Shown: positions 61,096 to 64,000 of the stretch, one piece after another
Layout: each line of letters opens with the position of its first letter
Position numbering within the stretch: the stretch's first letter is position 1
Assembly: GCF_026344005.1 (NCBI RefSeq)
Contig: NZ_JAPKNH010000006.1
Location: 1 to 64,000, forward strand
Direction: 5' to 3'
DNA: 64,000 nt
From: Kaistia terrae
GTDB taxonomy: Bacteria > Pseudomonadota > Alphaproteobacteria > Rhizobiales > Kaistiaceae
Translations under genes and position numbers: made by a program
The notes under the pieces: model-generated
What the model was told of the DNA's origin: nothing
The model's database searches: none
What the model saw: only the letters and a program-made list of their open reading frames with translations

Positions 61096-62598
61096 CTAGC
61101 GGAAGATGATCCTGCCCTCGGGCTTCGGCGCGATCGTCTTCTGCGCGGTGACCATGTCGATGACGTCGCTGGCGATCAGCTTCGCGTCGACGGCGCTGAC
61201 CAGCCGCGCCGCGTCCTTCAAGACGACATAGCCGTCGCCGCCGGCCGCCATATAGTCGTTGGTGGCGAGGGTATATTTGCGTTCGGGGTCGAGGGGCGCA
61301 CCGTTCACCGTGACGCTCCTCACCCGCATTCCCGGCAATTGCTTCAGATCGACCTCGACGACGAGGCCGGAAACCTGCGGGAAGCGGCCGGCCGCCGCTT
61401 CGGTCAGGCTGAAGCCGGTTTCGAGCGCTGCCTGCAGCACCTTGCCGGTGACGGCGAGCTTCACCGTCTTGTTGCCGAACGGCATCTCGCTGAACATGTC
61501 GGCGCGCGTCAGTTTGGACCCGGCCGGATATTCGCGGTCGCCGCGGATGCTGCCGCCATTGACCAGCGCGATCTCCGAACCGACGGAAGCGCGCATGGCG
61601 TCGGCGATCAGATTGCCGATCGCCGCCTCCTCGCCGCGCACCGTGGCGCGGCGGCTGTCGAGCAGCGTCTCGGTCGTGCCGATCTCGACCTTCAGTTCGG
61701 CATCGAGCTTGTCCTGGTAGGATTTCACGACGGCCGCGATCTTCGGATCCGCCGTCACGGTGGCGCTGTCGATGATCTCGAAATGCGGCTGCCAGGCGAC
61801 GCTGGTCTTGCCGTCCTTCTCGGTCTTGTCGATCGTCACCCGCGTTACGACGATATCTTCGGCCTGCGCGCCGGATTCCGTCAGCGCCGTCTTGCCGTCG
61901 AAGAAGGCGAGCAGGTGTTCGTCATGGCCGGAGAGCACCAGATCGGCAGCGCGGTTGCGCACCAGCGCCATGTCGATGGAAAGCGGCGTGTGGACGACGG
62001 CAACGACGAAATCGGCGCCGGCGTCGCGCAACGACTTGCCCTTGGCCTTGCCCGTCTCGATCGAGGATTGGAAGACCGTATCGCCCGCCGTCGCGACCAC
62101 CGGCGTGTCTTCCGTGGTCAGGCCGTAGAAGCCGATCTTGAGGCCCTCGATCTCGACGATCTTCTCGTCGACCGTGTTTTTCGGCTGGCTGCCGTCCTTC
62201 TCGCGGATGTTGGAGGTCACGACCGGGAAGGTCGCCTCGCCAATCCGCGCGTGAAAAACGTCCGGGCCGAAATCGAACTCGTGATTGCCGGGAGTCATCA
62301 CATCGACCTTCATCTGGTTGAGGATGTCGATGATGTGGACGCCCTTGTCGATGCCGGAGAGCAGCGACGGCGAGATGGTGTCGCCGGAATGGACGAACAG
62401 GGTCGGCCCCTTGGCGCGCTCGGCCTCGACCACGGCCGCGAGCTTGGCGAAACCGCCTCGTCCGTCCAGCTCCTCCATCCGGTCGATGTCGTTGGTCTGC
62501 ACGAAGGTGATCGTCACCGGCGCGGCGAATGCCGGACCCGCAACGAGGGCCGCGAAGGCAACAAGGCCGATCCGAAGACTGCGCTGGCGTCCGAACAT
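61096..62598 (-). CDS. Periplasmic 5'-nucleotidase / metallophosphatase (UshA-like)
   Basis: Exported 500-aa enzyme with a signal peptide to about residue 25 (AGPAFA) and two domains. The first is a calcineurin-like metallophosphatase (about 27-300; TFVQTNDIDRM, SGDTISPSLLSG, GNHEFDFG). The second is a 5'-nucleotidase C-terminal domain (about 310-480; ALVNGGSIRGDREY, TNDYMAAGGDGYVVL). In the first metal motif the usual Asp-x-His reads Asp-x-Asp (NDID), so one metal ligand differs from UshA. It stops 3 bp from the end of the convergent TRAP gene. ATG 62598 begins the signal peptide. Confidence 0.87.
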   Translation of the reverse strand: MFGRQRSLRIGLVAFAALVAGPAFAAPVTITFVQTNDIDRMEELDGRGGFAKLAAVVEAERAKGPTLFVHSGDTISPSLLSGIDKGVHIIDILNQMKVDVMTPGNHEFDFGPDVFHARIGEATFPVVTSNIREKDGSQPKNTVDEKIVEIEGLKIGFYGLTTEDTPVVATAGDTVFQSSIETGKAKGKSLRDAGADFVVAVVHTPLSIDMALVRNRAADLVLSGHDEHLLAFFDGKTALTESGAQAEDIVVTRVTIDKTEKDGKTSVAWQPHFEIIDSATVTADPKIAAVVKSYQDKLDAELKVEIGTTETLLDSRRATVRGEEAAIGNLIADAMRASVGSEIALVNGGSIRGDREYPAGSKLTRADMFSEMPFGNKTVKLAVTGKVLQAALETGFSLTEAAAGRFPQVSGLVVEVDLKQLPGMRVRSVTVNGAPLDPERKYTLATNDYMAAGGDGYVVLKDAARLVSAVDAKLIASDVIDMVTAQKTIAPKPEGRIIFR

Positions 62599-62815
62599 GG
62601 GGGATCTCCGATGCGAATGAGGCGAAGGCAATGGGTACCAGAATGCCAGCCTATTGTTGCAATGGCATAGCGGGAACCGGCAAGGTCGTCATTAGCAAGG
62701 GACGAAACGGCAGCAACGCGAAAGCGCCTTTCCCGCCCATGCGACAACGCGCAACGGACGAAAATGCACCCGGCCCCTTCGCGTCGGCGCGCAGGACGGC
62801 TAAGTTCCGGCCACA

Positions 62816-63868
62816 ATGACCAGCCAAACCGCCGATATCGCCGTCCCCGCGACCCAGCCCGCCGACCACCCGTCGATTTCGATCGGCCGGGTTGGCGTGC
62901 TCCTCGTCAATCTCGGAACCCCCGATGCGACCGACTATTGGTCGATGCGGCGTTATCTGAAGGAATTCCTGTCCGATCCGCGCGTCATCGAAGTGCCGAA
63001 GCTGATCTGGTGGCCGCTGCTCAACGGCGTCATCCTGACGACGCGACCGCAAAAATCCGGCAAGAACTACGAATCGATCTGGAACAAGGAGCGCAATGAA
63101 TCGCCGCTCCGCACGATCACGCGCGCGCAGTCAGACAAGCTCTCGACCGCGCTCTCCGGCAACCCCAGGATCGTCGTCGAATGGGCGATGCGCTATGGCA
63201 CGCCGACGATTGCCGAGAAGATCGACGGCCTGAAGCGGGCCGGCTGCGACAGGATCCTGATCGCGCCGCTCTATCCGCAATATTCGGCGACGACGACCGC
63301 GACGGTCAACGACAAGGCCTTCGACAAGCTGCGCACCATGCGCTGGCAACCCGCCGTGCGCACCCTGCCGGCCTATCATGACGACCCGGTCTATATCGCA
63401 GCACTCGCCACCTCGGTCGAACGCTCGATCGCGGCGCTCGATTTTGAGCCGGAGATCGTGCTGGCCTCGTTCCATGGCCTGCCGAAGCGCAATCTCGAAC
63501 TCGGCGACCCCTATCACTGCCATTGCGTGAAAACGGCCCGCCTGCTGCGCGAACAACTCGGCTGGCCGATGGAAAAGCTGCGCGCCACCTTCCAGTCGCG
63601 CTTCGGCAAGGCGGAGTGGTTGCAGCCCTACACGGACAAGACCGTCGAGGCGCTGGCCAAAGCGGGCGTCAAGCGCATCGCCGTGGTGACGCCGGGCTTC
63701 GCCGCCGATTGCGTCGAGACGCTGGAGGAAATCGCCGGCGAGAACGCCGAGATCTTCCGCCACAATGGCGGCGAGCATTTTGCGGCGCTTCCCTGCCTCA
63801 ACGACAGCCCGGAAGGCATGGCGTTGCTGGAGCACCTGGTTCGCCGCGAACTGCTCGGCTGGGTGTGA
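62816..63868 (+). CDS. hemH: Ferrochelatase
   Basis: Inserts Fe2+ into protoporphyrin IX, the last haem synthesis step; 350 aa. VGVLLVNLGTPDATD opens the domain near 25. The catalytic His is in LASFHGLPKR (His220), the metal-site Glu region is ETLEEIAGEN near 303, and PLYPQYSATTTATVND is the substrate loop. GDPYHCHCVKTARLL matches alphaproteobacterial forms. The first ~20 residues are a variable extension. Divergent from the nucleotidase gene with a 217-bp gap. Confidence 0.95.
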   Translation: MTSQTADIAVPATQPADHPSISIGRVGVLLVNLGTPDATDYWSMRRYLKEFLSDPRVIEVPKLIWWPLLNGVILTTRPQKSGKNYESIWNKERNESPLRTITRAQSDKLSTALSGNPRIVVEWAMRYGTPTIAEKIDGLKRAGCDRILIAPLYPQYSATTTATVNDKAFDKLRTMRWQPAVRTLPAYHDDPVYIAALATSVERSIAALDFEPEIVLASFHGLPKRNLELGDPYHCHCVKTARLLREQLGWPMEKLRATFQSRFGKAEWLQPYTDKTVEALAKAGVKRIAVVTPGFAADCVETLEEIAGENAEIFRHNGGEHFAALPCLNDSPEGMALLEHLVRRELLGWV

Positions 63869-63945
63869 TCTCAGCCAATTGCGTGAGCCGAACGAAGTCC
63901 CTACACCTCCCCTGACATAATGGATTGCGACAGGGGAGAATGACG

Positions 63946-64000
63946 ATGGGATTTTTCGGCTTCGACATCACGGTTCTGGTGATCGTCGTTCTCGTCATTC
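63946..64000 (+). CDS. SPFH/stomatin-like membrane protein, 5' part only
   Basis: The window ends 55 bases into this frame, whose start is preceded by GGGGAGAATGACG. Eighteen residues are visible: GFFGFDITVLVIVVLVI after Met. This N-terminal membrane anchor resembles that of QmcA/stomatin-type proteins (FGFD then a Val/Ile-rich helix). The assignment rests only on this short similarity. Confidence 0.5.
   Translation, partial: MGFFGFDITVLVIVVLVI

Overview
The window reads as chromosomal DNA of an alphaproteobacterium, most likely of the order Hyphomicrobiales (Rhizobiales). The basis is high G+C with strong G/C bias at third codon positions, the bioMNY biotin transporter, the ornithine decarboxylase / homospermidine synthase pair, DUF1127 and YdcH-type small proteins, a KpsF-type isomerase and abundant REP-like intergenic palindromes. 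I cannot fix the genus. I see no rRNA, tRNA, CRISPR array, insertion sequence, prophage or integrase.

Layout. 0-12 kb: an RND efflux pair, a chromate transporter, a marR-emrA-emrB type multidrug operon, a TauE/SafE permease, an OpgC-like acyltransferase and two YdcH-like coiled-coil genes. 12-21 kb: a degenerate GGDEF protein, purE-purK, an ileS of the eukaryote-like type 2 class, a luciferase-like monooxygenase and bioMNY. 21-31 kb: a probably frameshifted exonuclease gene, an Xre/RES toxin-antitoxin pair, an MFS carrier, KDPG aldolase, a DUF533 protein, an aminotransferase and a xylonate-dehydratase-like enzyme. 31-45 kb: small unknown genes, a PEP-mutase-family enzyme, acetyltransferases, an SDR enzyme, KpsF, an outer-membrane barrel protein, two transporters, a Tat-lipoprotein molybdenum oxidoreductase with its cytochrome b, and two hydroxyacid dehydrogenases. 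45-64 kb: a His-rich COG0523 metallochaperone with a WD40 partner, a small haem-copper-oxidase-like membrane protein, a DUF1127 gene with a cuckoo-RNA-like 3' region, the homospermidine operon, a gamma-glutamyltranspeptidase-amidase-LysR group, a DUF1007/NicO nickel-cobalt exporter, a peptidase-like amidotransferase, an orphan TRAP binding protein, a 5'-nucleotidase, ferrochelatase and the start of an SPFH protein.

How it works together. Most genes are core metabolism or drug, metal and metabolite transport in short operons joined by ATGA/GTGA overlaps. Metal handling recurs: chromate, a Zn/Co-type COG0523 protein, Ni/Co export, molybdenum enzyme and haem synthesis. Polyamine synthesis (odc-GNAT-hss) sits behind a ~490-nt structured leader.

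Most notable: (1) three successive hairpins with CCUCC-rich loops followed by a long terminator, directly downstream of a DUF1127 gene (48081-48309, minus strand). This matches the architecture of the alphaproteobacterial cuckoo/CcsR small RNAs. (2) A BIME-like interspersed repeat in which two sub-types always alternate in opposite orientation, expanded into a ~190-bp-period array at 30489-31105. (3) Two near-identical promoters, 28 of 32 bases matching, ahead of bioM and the broken exonuclease gene.
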